64,000 nt of DNA from Spirometra erinaceieuropaei (lineage: Eukaryota > Platyhelminthes > Cestoda > Diphyllobothriidea > Diphyllobothriidae), in NCBI GenBank assembly GCA_902702965.1, contig CACRXP010000313.1:14704-78703 (forward strand), read 5' to 3'. A program made the position numbers and the translations under genes. Positions 23,100 through 34,394 of this stretch are shown here, in pieces. How positions within the stretch are numbered: position 1 is the stretch's first letter; each line of letters begins with the position of its first letter. A model generated the notes under the pieces. That model was not told where the DNA came from and made no database searches. It saw only the letters and a program-made list of their open reading frames with translations.

Positions 23100-24524
23100 G
23101 CTGTTTTTTAATTGCAAACGCATTTCACAGTGCCATTTGACGTCAAAAATGTACGCACTCACGAGACGGAGTCTAATCTCAGTTTACACTGCGATTTTCA
23201 CACGCTTTTACGAATACTTTTAATTTCTTTGGGAACATTGGGAGTTAAAATGTGCAAGCCTACTGTCCCTCATGTATACTCCTCATGCTCTGCCCTGTTA
23301 TAAGGTCAGACTAGCAAATTTTTTTCTAATTTGGATATGCCTCAGCAAGTCAAAGCTTTGAAAACTAGACCACCGAGGTGAATCCGATTCATTAAAAATA
23401 AGCCACTGTTTGGTAAATCATGTGCTTAACAGATACTAGATCCTAGTCGTTATCACTGTGCCAACTAACCATTACCTCATACAGTTAACATTGGCAAATT
23501 CTCCAGCTGTTGGCGTTATTTTTATTTCCAATTTTCTCCCACACTAAACCGCGCAGGAGTCCAAGCCGAAGTCCAGACACCTGTTTGTCCACTTGATGAA
23601 ACAATAAGGACCTTGATCATTGGTTGATGTCGTACCTTCGTCAATGAGGCTTCAGCCGGTAGTAAAGGATTCAGAAAATAGTTCATGGCGCAGTTTTGAC
23701 CCGATACACGTCTCATAGAAAGGAGGCACTTGAAAGACAATCATAAAATAATCTTGCATTTTTTCCAGCAGAAAAGTCGCTCGTCGGAAGCAAGCCTTGA
23801 AGACTGGATAGTACTCAATCATAACCTAATACCAGACATTCGTCAAGAGCTCGGACACGGGTTTCGCTAATTCGGTCGATTGCCTGAAGCAGTTGTGATT
23901 TTTGGGCTCATACCTGGGACCCAGCGCTATTTGTACGGAGTTTCCAATAGTAATCAACTAGCGATTTTGTCTTTCGCCCGCTGCCACTAAATTACAATCA
24001 CGACGTGATTGAAGTCATGTACAAGACATACCCCCCCCCCGCAGTCAATCCATTCCACTGCAGAAACACCCCAAAAGGCACGCTTGAGTTACTGAGTGAT
24101 AACTTGAAAGGTATCATTCTATAAACACTTTTTAACGGAAGGCAAATATGTCTCAGTTCATACTGATAAGTTTCAGTTCTGCTCGAAACTGGTAAATTCA
24201 TGTGTTACTCTCTAGCAAACGTATTCCAATTCCTCGGGTGCAGGGTCCTATAATTTCATTTTCCGTAGTTAGAAAGATGAAGAAGACATTAGTTTCTATT
24301 GTTGACTTCCTCTATAGGGTTTACCCTTTGTTAGTTTTCCAAATTCGAAATCGGCCAACGTGGTCTAAAATGGCGTTTACTGGACTAGAAATCGGAACTG
24401 TCCTAATCGAATAAGACCGGCCCCTCACTGGTCTCTTCCGCAGGTCGAGTCGGAGCCCTGCTTTCTATGATAAAACCAAGCTACGTCATTTCAAAAATTA
24501 AAGACTTTCTGTCGGCTTTATCAC
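23100..24524. other. No recognisable gene
   Basis: Short frames without domains. A 10-base C run lies at 24031-24040. Confidence 0.4.
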
Positions 24525-25160
24525 AGTCAAACCCTGATTTCTCTTAAAATGTTGAATGGAAGTCTAAAATTCGTTTTCAATTCCAAAAGATTACTTCAAC
24601 AAGGTTGTAATGCCAACTACTACGTGAAATAATACTAATATATTTCAGCTATACTAAGATGCCTGCTTTTGAATGAGCTCCTTATCGACGGCATGCGTAA
24701 GCAACATTCCGCAAAAAAATGACATTTCAGTTAGTATGAATTTTACCATTGGTTATCGATACCCCTATAAATTCAAGCATGTTTTGTGAAGGGCATGGGC
24801 AAAATATTCCTTTTACCCAGCTGGTGGCAGCTTGCACATTTTCCGAACGTTATACTTGAAGAAGAAGCATCTGTCGGCCTTAAAAAACTTTTAATTATGC
24901 GATTATTTAGGACCGTGAAATGTCTAATTATACACCATAATACTGGCACTAGTATTATTGCTGATCATAAAGTGAACAACGTACATCATATCCATTATAA
25001 AAATTTATGAGCACCATATGTCTTCTTAATAATGGCATATAGAAATATAGAATCTTCCTTGCATGAAAAATATGCAGCATTGCCGATAGAAGCGAACAGG
25101 CGAGTCCCAGGTAGCAGTTCAGAAGATGAAGATGCGATCACTGGGACAAGAAGTTTATTG

Positions 25161-25202
25161 GCCTGACGTTTCGGGTTCTCACTCGAGCCCATCATCAGAG
25201 AC
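25161..25202 (-). ncRNA. Hammerhead-like motif, inverted PLE copy
   Basis: Same sequence as 28771-28812, on the minus strand. Helix I GTCT/AGGC, boxes CTGATGA and GAAA followed by CGTC, helix II GGG/CCC with an unpaired T. Confidence 0.6.
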
Positions 25203-25515
25203 ATTCGCAGATAGAGGTAAAGGTGGCACCAGGAATGCAGTATTTATAGCACGTGGCTGCCGTGGGACCGTATGCGCACTGCAATTAACAGTTCTCACAA
25301 TCGCCGCTGGGGTCGTAATTGATGCGGCGGTGGCTTGGCGGTCCGAGTCCGAGTTGTTAATTGCCGCGATTTCGTCATTCTTGCTGGACGCTTGTGTGAC
25401 AATTGCTCGACAAATTGGCCCACTGTCACTGGGATAATTGCTTGCCCACGCCCTCCCCACATGACTGATTCCCCTGCCCAGGGAAAATCTCCGCACGGAA
25501 TATGGTAACGGGAGG

Positions 25516-26652
25516 TCATTGTGTTTGTTGATGGATTGCGAGCCTGAAAACCATGACTCGAGCACGTCGCGGCTCACGCTTTGTCGCCCCTTGTGAGGAT
25601 TTCGTCCTCTTGAAATTTGAAAGTAGGGCCGGATCCCATCGAATGTGCGCCACCTGAGAGTTAGCGTCTCCCCGCCTCACTGCTGCTGCGTGCTCGGCAA
25701 GTCGCGTACGGAGTAATCTCCCAGTTTCTCCGACATAATTGCTTTGTCCGCAACTACACCAGATCCGGTAAACGACTCCAGACGTTTCCTGCCGTGGCAG
25801 CGGGTCTTTTGGCCTCATTACTTGGCGCCTAATGGTTGCTTCCGGCCTGTGTGCAACACCAACTCCAAGTGGAGTGAGAAGACGACTGACGGCTTCCGAG
25901 ACGTTCTTCACGTACGGAAGAGCCCGCCAAAATTTGGGGCTATTTGGATTTGGTCTCTGGTGTCCTTTTCGTATGCACTGGTTGACAAAGTTGCGCGGGT
26001 AGCCATTGGCTCTCATTACCCGTCGAAGATATTGTAACTCAGCAACCTTGTCTTCCATTTCACTGCAGTGCGTCTCAACACGCCGGTATAGCGCCCTTAC
26101 GCAACTGCGTTTGTGACTGATCGGGTGGTTGCTATTGAAGTTCAGTATTTGCGTCGTATTTGTCGCTTTCCTGAACACTTTGGTTTTTAGGCCACCACAA
26201 TCTTTGCGGCAGACGAGGACATCCAGGAAGGCCAGCTGATTGTTTTCCTCCTCCTCCATCGTAAATTGAATGTCCGGGAAGACGGCGTTGAGTTGTTCTT
26301 TGAAAGTCAGCACCTGATCCCGTTCGATGACGACGAAGGTGTCATCCACATACCGAGCCCAGAATTTCGGTCTGTGGTGTCGGAAAACCAGCGACTCCAG
26401 CCGCTGAAGGACCGCCTCGGCTATGAATCCCGAAATCGGCGAACCCATTGGCGTTCCCTTCACCTGCTCGTAGATTGTTCCGTCGAATGTAAAGTACGTC
26501 TTGAGACAGAACTTCAGGAGCTGGATGATTTGGGCGTGTCCGAGGCGATTCTGCGTTTCGTCGTACTTCTCTCGTAGGAGTAGTTCGATTGTCTCGACTG
26601 CCAGGTCCTGCGGGATAGAAGTAAAAAGGGACGTGACATCAAAGGAAACCAT
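25516..26652 (-). pseudogene. PLE reverse transcriptase C-terminal half with GIY-YIG nuclease, truncated
   Basis: 378-residue open frame of the inverted PLE copy. It lacks the RT N-terminus: it starts at motif A (FDVTSLFTSIP, residues 4-14). B' motif KGTPMGSPISG is at 65-75, catalytic YVDD at 101-104 and NNQLAFLDVLV at 137-147. The GIY-YIG domain starts at about 292 (VVYRIWCSCGQ, then YVGETGR 306-312, R-AEHAAAVRR 317-327). After residue about 335 (NSQVA) the frame diverges from the family; the nuclease C-terminus continues in another frame (DVLESWFSG... at 25577 downward), so there is a frameshift. It is linked head-to-head with the plus-strand copy. It encodes the self-priming reverse transcription and nicking functions of PLEs, but this copy is not functional by itself. 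Confidence 0.9.
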
Positions 26653-26685
26653 GATATCGCTTGGCAGGAGACTTACTCCTTTAAG

Positions 26686-26776
26686 TCAGGCCAATAAACT
26701 TCTTGTCCCAGTGATCGCATCTTCATCTTCTGAACTGCTACCTGGGACTCGCCTGTTCGCTTCTATCGGCAATCTT
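26686..26776 (+). repeat. Internal PLE terminal repeat (pLTR-like) segment
   Basis: TCAGGCCAATAAACTTCTTG through CGCTTCTATCGGCA repeats the outer ends: it matches the reverse complement of 25081-25171 and, up to CTTCTGA, the right end 28809-28853. It is the start of the forward copy, immediately before its coding region. The right outer end of the element lacks the last ~36 bp of this block. Confidence 0.8.
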
Positions 26777-28717
26777 TTTGGGCGCGAAGCGCTCCGATCG
26801 GCTCGACGGTGGGAAACCTTTGCCCTTCGAGAGTCGTCAACATATGCGCAGATTCGATTTCTGCACAGGTGTCTCGACAACAATGTGCTGCCGAAGTGCG
26901 TTTCATACAAACCTCCGGTCAACACAGAGCTGGCGAGACGCGCAGTACTTCAGCACGGCCGACGAATGATCCGAGTGCTCCTTCAAGACTGTCACTCACG
27001 GATTCGCAAATACCGTCAGAGGATTGACCAAGAGGAGGCAAGGTGCTGCGAGTTCATGGGCGAGGACGGCATAAAACTGCTTCAGCAGAGGCTGGCCGAA
27101 CGAACCCGCGAACATAAAGCAACGCGAGAAGCAGCCCTAGAGAGCAAATTTCGTAAGCTGCCTGCTCCAATGTCATCCAAGAACGACAAACTGGTGCACA
27201 ACTTGTCGTCAAAGGAGCTGACGGAGGAACAAATGCAGGTTTTACGGTATGAGGCCTCATTCAACACAGCCGATGCCAAACCTGCCAACATGATCGCAGC
27301 AGTGGAATCAATCCTCAGCCAGACGGGAGCGACAGACGAAACGAAGAACCTCATTCGACACCAAGTGTCCTCCCTCCTCATGGCTCATAGGCCGCGCGAT
27401 GTGCTTTCCAAGGTCGAGCGTGATGCACTTAAAGAACTCAGGACCGACAACGACCTCGTTATCGTGCCTGCGGACAAGGGGCGTTCAACGGTCGTATTGG
27501 ACAGGACAGACTACAATCAAAAAGCCAAAAGCTTGTTGGATGATCGTCAGTCCTATGTGCCATGTGAATCCAACCCCATGAAAACGCTGACACGCGAGAT
27601 TAACGCGACGCTGTTGGCAATGGAGAACTCAGGTGCAATATCGCCAATCGACCGACGCATGGCGAGAGCACAAGAAACGGCCCTAGCCCGATTCTACGGT
27701 CTCCCAAAAGTGCACAAAGAGGGCGCTCCTCTCCGGCCTATCGTGTCACTAAAGGGCACTCCAACCTACGGACTGGCAAAGTGGCTGTTCCAACGTCTCA
27801 AGTTTCTGACCTCCGATTCGAACACCACAGTCAGCTCGTCAACGCAATTCTTGGAGAAACTTAAAGGAGTAAGTCTCCTGCCAAGCGATATCATGGTTTC
27901 CTTTGATGTCACGTCCCTTTTTACTTCTATCCCGCAGGACCTGGCAGTCGAGACAATCGAACTACTCCTACGAGAGAAGTACGACGAAACGGAGAATCGC
28001 CTCGGACACGCCCAAATCATCCAGCTCCTGAAGTTCTGTCTCAAGACGTACTTTACATTCGACGGAACAATCTACGAGCAGGTGAAGGGAACGCCAATGG
28101 GTTCGCCGATTTCGGGACTCATAGCCGAGGCGGTCCTTCAACGGCTGGAGTCGCTGGTTTTCCGACACCACAGACCGAAATTCTGGGCTCGGTATGTGGA
28201 TGACACCTTCGTCGTCATCGAACGGGATCAGGTGCTGACTTTCAAAGAACAACTCAACGCCGTCTTCCCGGACATTCAATTTACGATGGAGGAGGAGGAA
28301 AACAATCAGCTGGCCTTCCTGGATGTCCTCGTCTGCCGCAAAGATTGTGGTGGCCTAAAAACCAAAGTGTTCAGGAAAGCGACAAATACGACGCAAATAC
28401 TGAACTTCAATAGCAACCACCCGATCAGTCACAAACGCAGTTGCGTAAGGGCGCTATACCGGCGTGTTGAGACGCACTGCAGTGAAATGGAAGACAAGGT
28501 TGCTGAATTACAATATCTTCGACGGGTAATGAGAGCCAATGGCTACCCGCGCAACTTTGTCAACCAGTGCATACGAAAAGGACACCAGAGACCAAATCCA
28601 ACTAGCCCCAAATTTTGGCGGGCTCTTCCGTACGTGAAGAACGTCTCGGAAGCCGTCAGTCGTCTTCTCACTCCACTTGGAGTTGGTGTTGCACACAGGC
28701 CGGAAGCAACCATTAGG
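26777..28717 (+). CDS. Penelope-like reverse transcriptase (C-terminal nuclease missing at a gap)
   Basis: Open for about 647 codons from the end of the pLTR-like segment to an N at 28718. The frame also runs open upstream into the inverted copy, which is not coding in this direction; no ATG is well placed, so the start is uncertain. The N-terminal PLE region has IRFLHRCLDNNVLPKC and KPPVNTELARR (26850-26940). It continues with NDLVIVPADKGRSTVVLDR (27451-27507), RFYGLPKVHKEGAPLRPIVS (27691-27750), motif A FDVTSLFTSIP (27902-27934), KGTPMGSPISG (28085-28117) and YVDD (28193-28204). The thumb and linker up to RPEATIR are intact. GIY-YIG is absent: sequence jumps across the N to the 3' UTR, while the inverted copy has 573 bp there. 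Role in the family: TERT-related RT plus GIY-YIG nuclease performing target-primed reverse transcription. The RT is intact as far as it is present, so this is the best candidate for a recently active enzyme in the window. Confidence 0.92.
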
Positions 28718-28718
28718 N
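28718..28718. other. Single undetermined base marking a probable assembly gap
   Basis: The only N seen. Before it CCATTAGG matches minus-strand position 25828; after it ACGTGCTATAAA matches 25254. The 573 bp between (25255-25827 in the inverted copy, encoding GIY-YIG and the start of the 3' UTR) are missing on the plus copy. Confidence 0.85.
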
Positions 28719-28770
28719 ACGTGCTATAAATACTGCATTCCTGGTGCCACCTTTACCTCTATCTGCGAAT

Positions 28771-28812
28771 GTCTCTGATGATGGGCTCGAGTGAGAACCC
28801 GAAACGTCAGGC
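28771..28812 (+). ncRNA. Hammerhead-like motif in PLE 3' end
   Basis: GTCT - CTGATGA - T - GGG(CTCGAGTGAGAA)CCC - GAAA - CG - TC - AGGC. Helix I GTCT/AGGC (one wobble), helix II 3 pairs, helix III only CG (dimer-type). It lies about 40 bp before the PLE end. Extra T between CTGATGA and helix II is a departure from the consensus; an extra residue at that spot is known in some natural viroid hammerheads. Confidence 0.6.
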
Positions 28813-29285
28813 CAATAAACTTCTTGTCCCAGTGATCGCATCTTCATCTTCTGAATATGCAGCATGTAGTTTAGAAACCCTGGATGCAAGTGTAACGGCA
28901 GGTCGGGTTCGAAATTAGTCGGAATTTGAGGATGTTCTTTGAAAACGGAAGATACTCTTTCTTCAAATACAAAATTTGGAGAAGAAAAAGAAGAAGAGGG
29001 TTGCCGGCAAAGCAGTAATAAGAGGAATATTTTTGCACTTGTCTTTTTTAAAATGCACTCGAACTTATATAGGTATTAAAAATTAATGTAAGGAATTCAT
29101 GCTACTTAAGTGGTCTTCTTTACGATTAGGAGCTCATTCGACAGCCTGTGTCCTGCGACAAACGAAATATCCTAGTATTATGCGACAAGATATCTACTTT
29201 GCAACCCTACTTAGGTAATATTCCCCAGTTAAAAATGCGTTTCAGAATTTCGGTTAACATTTCTTGAGATATCACATCTACTGTA

Positions 29286-29797
29286 ATATAGTCCCCTCAG
29301 ATGCTCTGATTTCGGGCCGTCAGTTGATCATCATGTCGTTGAAGTTGCATATGGGCAGAGGTGCTTGGTGCAACTACAGCAAAGCTGGAAGAAAACGTGC
29401 TTAGTCGACAAACGAGAATTTCCACATCAAGTTCGTTGGACGAACTTTACTGAGGCCAGAGGTCATACACGCACCTGAACAAGCATTCGCCGCCAGCGTC
29501 TCCTCAGCCGAATGATAGCCGTTGGACTTGTTAGGCCCATGCGCGAAGGCCCTGCATGCACCTGGACTTTGTCCGTCCCCACCCAATCAGCGAAGGACGC
29601 AGCGTACATCGGCCTCGAACATTCACGACTCCAACAGTCGACCGACAAGAGGCCTTAGGCGTACTAACGGTGGCATGAGTGAGGGGCTACCCCGACGATT
29701 GCGGCAACAGACTGTCATCGTGCTTGAAATGTGCAATACGCAACACGTACCAGGCCAGTTAGATCAGTCGTGGCCAAAAAAGTTCAATGTACACATA
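29286..29797. other. No recognisable gene
   Basis: Frames of 61-93 residues on both strands at 29401-29803 overlap and show no domain. Confidence 0.4.
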
Positions 29798-30783
29798 CAG
29801 TAGATGGTCTAATTCATGAAATGTCAGCCGGAATTCCGAAATGCGTTTTCGTTTTGAAAAGATTAATTAAATAGGGTTGTAAAATTAATCATCATGTAGC
29901 ATAATTCTATAATATTTCAGTTACCTCAGGATGCCGGCTTTCGAATAAACTTCTTTCCGGCTGCATGTAACAACTATACTCTGTAAAAATGACTACTTAT
30001 GTAGCATGCATTTTCTAATTGATTTTCGATGCCCCCAGAAATTCAGTCATATGTCATAGATAACGTGCATAAAAATAATCACGATTTCGCTCATTCGGTG
30101 GAGAAATACGTTTTCTTCCAATTTTATACTCGAAGGAAGGGTATAATTCGGTCCTAAAAAAATTTTCTAGTTCCCGAATAATTTTGAACACGAACTGCCG
30201 TTACACTTGCATTCAGGGTTTCCAAACTACAGGCCGTATAGTTTCCGTGTACGGAGAACCATAAATTTCTCTGCGGTATTAAGATTAGACCATATGGGGT
30301 TCATGAAATTTAGCATTGGATTTGATCCATATTGTTAACTTTACAAGCCACGTTGGTAAATGCAGAGACATGACGCTTTATGAACGGCCATTTCACGGTA
30401 TTGAAATATCTTGTAATTGGAAATTTTTTCGAAAACCAAATTATACCCTTCCTGTGAGTATAAAATTGGAAGAAGACATAATTTCCTACCCAATAAGCAA
30501 AATAATAAATATTTTTATGGATACTTTTCATGAAATATAACTGAATTTTTAAGGGCATCGAAGATCATGCATGCTATATAAGTAGTCATCTTTTTACAGA
30601 GTATAGTTTTTTGCATAGAGCTGGAAAGAAGTTCATTCAAATGCCAGCATCCTGAGGTAACTGAATTATTATAGAATTATGCTGCATAATGATAAGTTTT
30701 ACAATCCTACTTAATAAATATTTTCAAAACGAAAACGCATTTCGGAATTTCGGTCGACATTTCATGAGTTGGCCCACCTACTG
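29798..30783. mobile_element. Foldback MITE-like element, complete reference copy
   Basis: TA|CAGTAGATGG...CCCACCTACTG|TA (TA at 29796-29797 and 30784-30785). The arms, about 29798-30165 and 30416-30783, are inverted repeats: for example CAGCCGGAATTCCGAAATGC on the left against GCATTTCGGAATTTCGGTCG on the right. They flank a ~250-bp spacer with TGCCGTTACACTTGCATTCA and GTTAACTTTACAAGCCACGT. 986 bp. Short frames in it (30310-30558) are repeat artefacts that recur in other copies. Confidence 0.92.
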
Positions 30784-30785
30784 TA

Positions 30786-32530
30786 AGTAGCCAGGTGCTG
30801 CTCCTTTGCTCGGATCATAGAAGTTGAGCAAGCGATGTCCTCGCGTTCTGAATATGACTCTAGACCGTGCCTTAGGAGGTCGCCGGGTGATTCGCAATCG
30901 AAACGTTTCCGTGTAGCTAAATTGGGTGCAGTCTGTGAGTAGCTGATTAACCCCGGATTGGGTCAATTCCTTGAACTGACAAAAAATGCTCTTGAGCGTG
31001 TTTGAGTCAGACCCTAACACTATCCTGCTCTTAAGTGACATGGGAAAAGCTCCCTTGACATACAAGCTGAACATAGTATTCTTACGACGAGGCGCCAGAT
31101 TAACCTTTTGCTTCTAACTGCCTGGCATCTTCTCTTCATCTGAGATGACTGTTTCAACGCAAGCGTAGTGACATTAGAGGGGCACATATGCTTTCCACGC
31201 ATGTGTTTAGTCAACCATGATATCAGATCATTTGACTTTTGAATATCTATTTTTATCTGCTTACTGACTTTTTCTGCCAGTCCCCGTTAGACTGGTGACT
31301 ACCATTGCGATTATCGGACTTAAGCGGCTAGTAATATACAAGTCATCTCTCCAACAGGCCGTTATCTAAATTGTGAGTTTGTACGTTGTCGGCAGTGGTT
31401 AGCCGAGCATGATCCGAAAATGCGACCAATCTCTGAGAGATCCGTTTTCTCCCCAGCTTTGTTCCTGATGCGTTAAAACGAACAACGCGAATAAACAAAT
31501 GACACCAGGCAGTTAAAGGCAAAAGATATTCTGGCACCTGAGTACAAATACTCGTGGAAATCCCGGTATTTGCGACAAACTTTGCTTTCTTGTCAACAAC
31601 AGGCCCTTTAGCCAACAACGGCGGCGAAAAAAGCGCTAGGATATTTTGTTTCATGATATCCATTTCACTGAACTTTAAACAGTATCCGCCTAACCGACCC
31701 CAAATCTTCCGAACTCAGCGCGCACTGTCGCAGTCGGCGACTATTCCTTGATTATCGTTTTAAAACCTCCCGTCTTCCCCAAAGGGTGTTTTTCTATTTA
31801 CTACACGGGCGGACCACCTAACCAACAGTAGCTGACAAACAAACTTCCTCCAGTGGGTGGCCAACCGGCAGATCTTAGCGGCTCTTTCGGTTCCTTTTAA
31901 AGAGTCCGGCTCAATCTCTTACGGAACAGATGGTTGGACGCTCCTTACTCACGGGGCCTTGTTTTGTCAGCAGAAATTGCACGCCTTCTGTTTCGGCCGC
32001 AATTGTCCTCCACGGTCTCTGTGTTTTATGACTGTTCATGCGTACGAAGCCGGAAATGAAGCCAACAAGGCGGCAGATGTTAAAAATGTTAGGGGCGACA
32101 CGCGGCGGTTGGGATGTTGTCGGCGAAACAAACAACACTGCGATACGGACAGTGGATTAGCCGGCAGCCGGTTGTCTGGAAATGACCGCCCAGCCCTATC
32201 ATCTGCATAACTCCAATCCATTTTTTAGACATCGCAAAAATAACAAACAAAACCTCCGACAATAGGAGGCGTAATATTATAGTTATTTCAGATTTTTATT
32301 ATGTCGGACGCCATCTTTCACACATCCGGTTGCCTTTTCCTTATCAGCCTCGGCTACTTTCTGCAAAAACGACCTCAGCCTTCCCCTGCGGTTTGCGTTA
32401 CTTTCAATGTCAACATTGCGATTACACTAGGGACCAGGACAGCGTAATCAACCCTTGCCTCCATTTTGACCGTATACATACGTAGAAAGTATAGGCTTAT
32501 GGAAGTCCATGAAGATCGCAGATCCCTGGT
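30786..32530. other. No recognisable gene
   Basis: Frames of 61-117 residues (30778-31214 and 31343-31663 minus; 31857-32210 plus) show no domain I can name. 30840-31200 has scattered Cys/His but no proper zinc-finger spacing. Confidence 0.4.
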
Positions 32531-32534
32531 TTTT

Positions 32535-32625
32535 TTTCAACTGCTGGGGCTCGATCCAGCGACCGGTTGACTGGAAATCTAACGCCCTAAAAACTGAACT
32601 ACGGGACTCTCTTCCTTGTCGATTG
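32535..32625 (-). mobile_element. tRNA-like head of a SINE
   Basis: Minus strand reads GTCCCGTAGTTCAGTTTTTA (A-box-like region) ... GGTCGCTGGATCGAGCCCCA (B-box-like GGATCGAGCC), with TTTCCAG in the anticodon-loop position. No matching acceptor stem was found, so this is a SINE head rather than a tRNA gene. Confidence 0.6.
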
Positions 32626-32629
32626 CGAT

Positions 32630-32850
32630 TATTGGAGGGACGATTGCCGATCGTTTTACGGCACATTCGTCCCACCTTCCGTCTTGGGACCCAGTTTCGA
32701 GCCTTCGGGGTTGCAAAACCTGGGATTGGCTTATGACGGCCAATAAGCCAGAAATGGCCATTCCAGCCCTTTTTGCACTTGACGTTAATGCTACTCTGTC
32801 CATACTGTTAGCTACTTACTGGCTGTTGTTTAGGCACAAAGTGCAACGAG
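32630..32850 (+). mobile_element. R1 retrozyme-like copy, degenerate
   Basis: Contains GACGGCCAATAAGCCAGAAA then TGGCCATTCCAGCC (32734-32768), the right half of the R1 hammerhead-like core, followed by a diverged R1 tail (GCTACTCTGTCCATACTG, GGCTGTTGTTTAGGCACAAA). The left core box is altered. Confidence 0.6.
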
Positions 32851-32854
32851 TATA

Positions 32855-33396
32855 TCCCGTAATGCGATCTATACCATGGCAGTATCTGCATAGCTGGACG
32901 CATGAGATGGTAGGCCTCACTATGCCTCCCCTTCTCTCTTCCCCCCTCTTCCTCTCTCTTGTATCCTTCCCTCTCCAACACATTAGCTGACTACCGGACA
33001 TGTCTGCCTACTGGTATTAAGTTTAGGCGCGAAGACCGGTGTGACGTACAGTTAGTGACGTAACTCATGAACTGTGTCGAAATTTACGAATTATTGCCAA
33101 TCGCTCGCAAACCGACACACTTTCATGAGTCCAATGTCTATGTTAATTAAATACACTTGTAAAAGGATTAAAAACATAAAAGAAATATTAAAGGCAGCGT
33201 TGCGTTGTTTAGAAATGCCGATTTCTGTCGAAAAGCGCAATAACCCGAAAACATCAGCAATGGCTCTAATATAGTAAACTTTATTTTTAGAGGTATAGAA
33301 TGTATTTTCATACGAAAACTTGGTAAATATGAAAGTACAGATGAACTAACGTCTAATACTAGTATTTCACAGAAGTTTTCATCTAAATATCGCTTA
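32855..33396. other. CT-rich repeat piece, otherwise nothing recognised
   Basis: 32925-33010 (CT-rich, then GCTGACTACCGGACATGTCT) resembles 34490-34570 (GCGGACTACCGAGAATTTCT), so it is part of a diverged dispersed repeat. The rest is AT-rich. Confidence 0.4.
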
Positions 33397-34392
33397 GAGT
33401 ATATGTGCTAACTCACGAAATGTCAACCAAAATTTCGAAATGCGTTCTCGTCTCGAAAAGATAAATTAAGTAGTGTAGTAAAACTAATCATGATGCAGCA
33501 TAAATCTACAATGACTCAGTTACCTCAGGGTGTCGGCTTTTGAAAGAACTTATTTTCGGCTGCATGCAAGATCTCTACTCTGCAACAAATGACTACTTAA
33601 TTAGTATGCAATTTTCTCATTGATTTTCGATGCCCTTGAAAATTCGATTACATTTCATAAAAAACATGCATAAATATATTCATTCTTTTACTTATTCGGT
33701 AGAAAATTACGTCTTCTTCCAATTTCATGCTCAAAAGAAGATTATAATTTGGTTTCAAAAAGTTTCTTATTGTGAGATTTTTTAATACCGTTAAATGGTC
33801 GTTCATGAAACGTCATGTATCTGCATTTACGAATGTGGCTTGTAAAATTAACAATATTGCTCAAATCCACCGATTACTTTTATGAACCGCATATAGTCTC
33901 CTCTTAAGGCCGTAAAGAAATGTATGGTTTTCCGTACAGGGAAAATATACAGCGTGTAGTTTTGAAACCCTGAATGCAAGTGTAACAGCAGGTCGGGCTC
34001 AAAATTATTCGGGAATTAGAAAAAATTTTTTAAAACCGAATTCTACTCTTCTTTTGAGTATGAAATTGGAAGTAGACGTGATTTTCTTCCAAATATGTAA
34101 AAGAATGCATATTTTTATGCACGTTTTCTATGAACTATAACTGAATTTTCAAGGGCATCGAAAATCAATGAGAAAATTGCATACTACATAAGTAAACATT
34201 TTTTGCAGAGTATAGATCTTGAATGCAGCCGAAAATAAGTTCTTTTGAAAGCCGACACCCTGAGGTAACGAGATCATTATAGATTTATGCTGCATCATGA
34301 CCAGTTTTTACAACACTACATTATTTGTCTTTTCGAATCGAGAACGCATTTCGAAATTTTGGTTGACATTTCATGAGTTAGCACATCTACTG
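33397..34392. mobile_element. Foldback MITE-like element, complete
   Basis: Left end TA|GAGTATATGTGCTAACTCAC (33395) and right end GAGTTAGCACATCTACTG|TA (34394). 996 bp with both arms and spacer. Orientation of the spacer is opposite to the 29.8-kb copy. Confidence 0.9.
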
Positions 34393-34394
34393 TA

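Larger units (their letters stand above)
25081..28853. mobile_element. Young Penelope-like element: inverted pair with 12-bp target duplication
   Basis: Bounded by AATATGCAGCAT (25069-25080 and 28854-28865). The left part (25081-26685) is a 5'-truncated PLE on the minus strand, starting inside the RT and running through GIY-YIG to the 3' end. The right part (26686-28853) is a longer copy on the plus strand. Both outer ends are therefore PLE 3' ends. The internal junction is at 26685/26686, where minus-strand RT sequence meets TCAGGCCAATAAACT, the PLE terminal sequence. The two RT segments differ by only a few amino acids, so the structure is recent. A truncated, sometimes inverted upstream copy is a known PLE arrangement. 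Confidence 0.9.
24525..29283. mobile_element. Foldback element of main family, split by a PLE
   Basis: Left part 24525-25080 and right part 28866-29283 together give a normal ~970-bp family member. The sequence interrupted, GCATGAAAAATATGCAGCAT (25061-25080), continues after the PLE as GTAGTTTAGAAACCCTG, matching the family consensus (AATATACGGCTTGTAGTTTGGAAACC). Right end ATCTACTG|TA at 29276-29285. Confidence 0.85.

Noticed and set aside
26266..26577. 103-residue frame repeated exactly at 27968-28279 on the other strand
   Set aside because: Mirror of the RT gene in the two inverted PLE copies, not a separate gene.
30778..31214. Possible zinc-finger remnant (Cys and His residues on the minus strand)
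   Set aside because: No C-x2-4-C ... H-x3-5-H spacing in any single frame.
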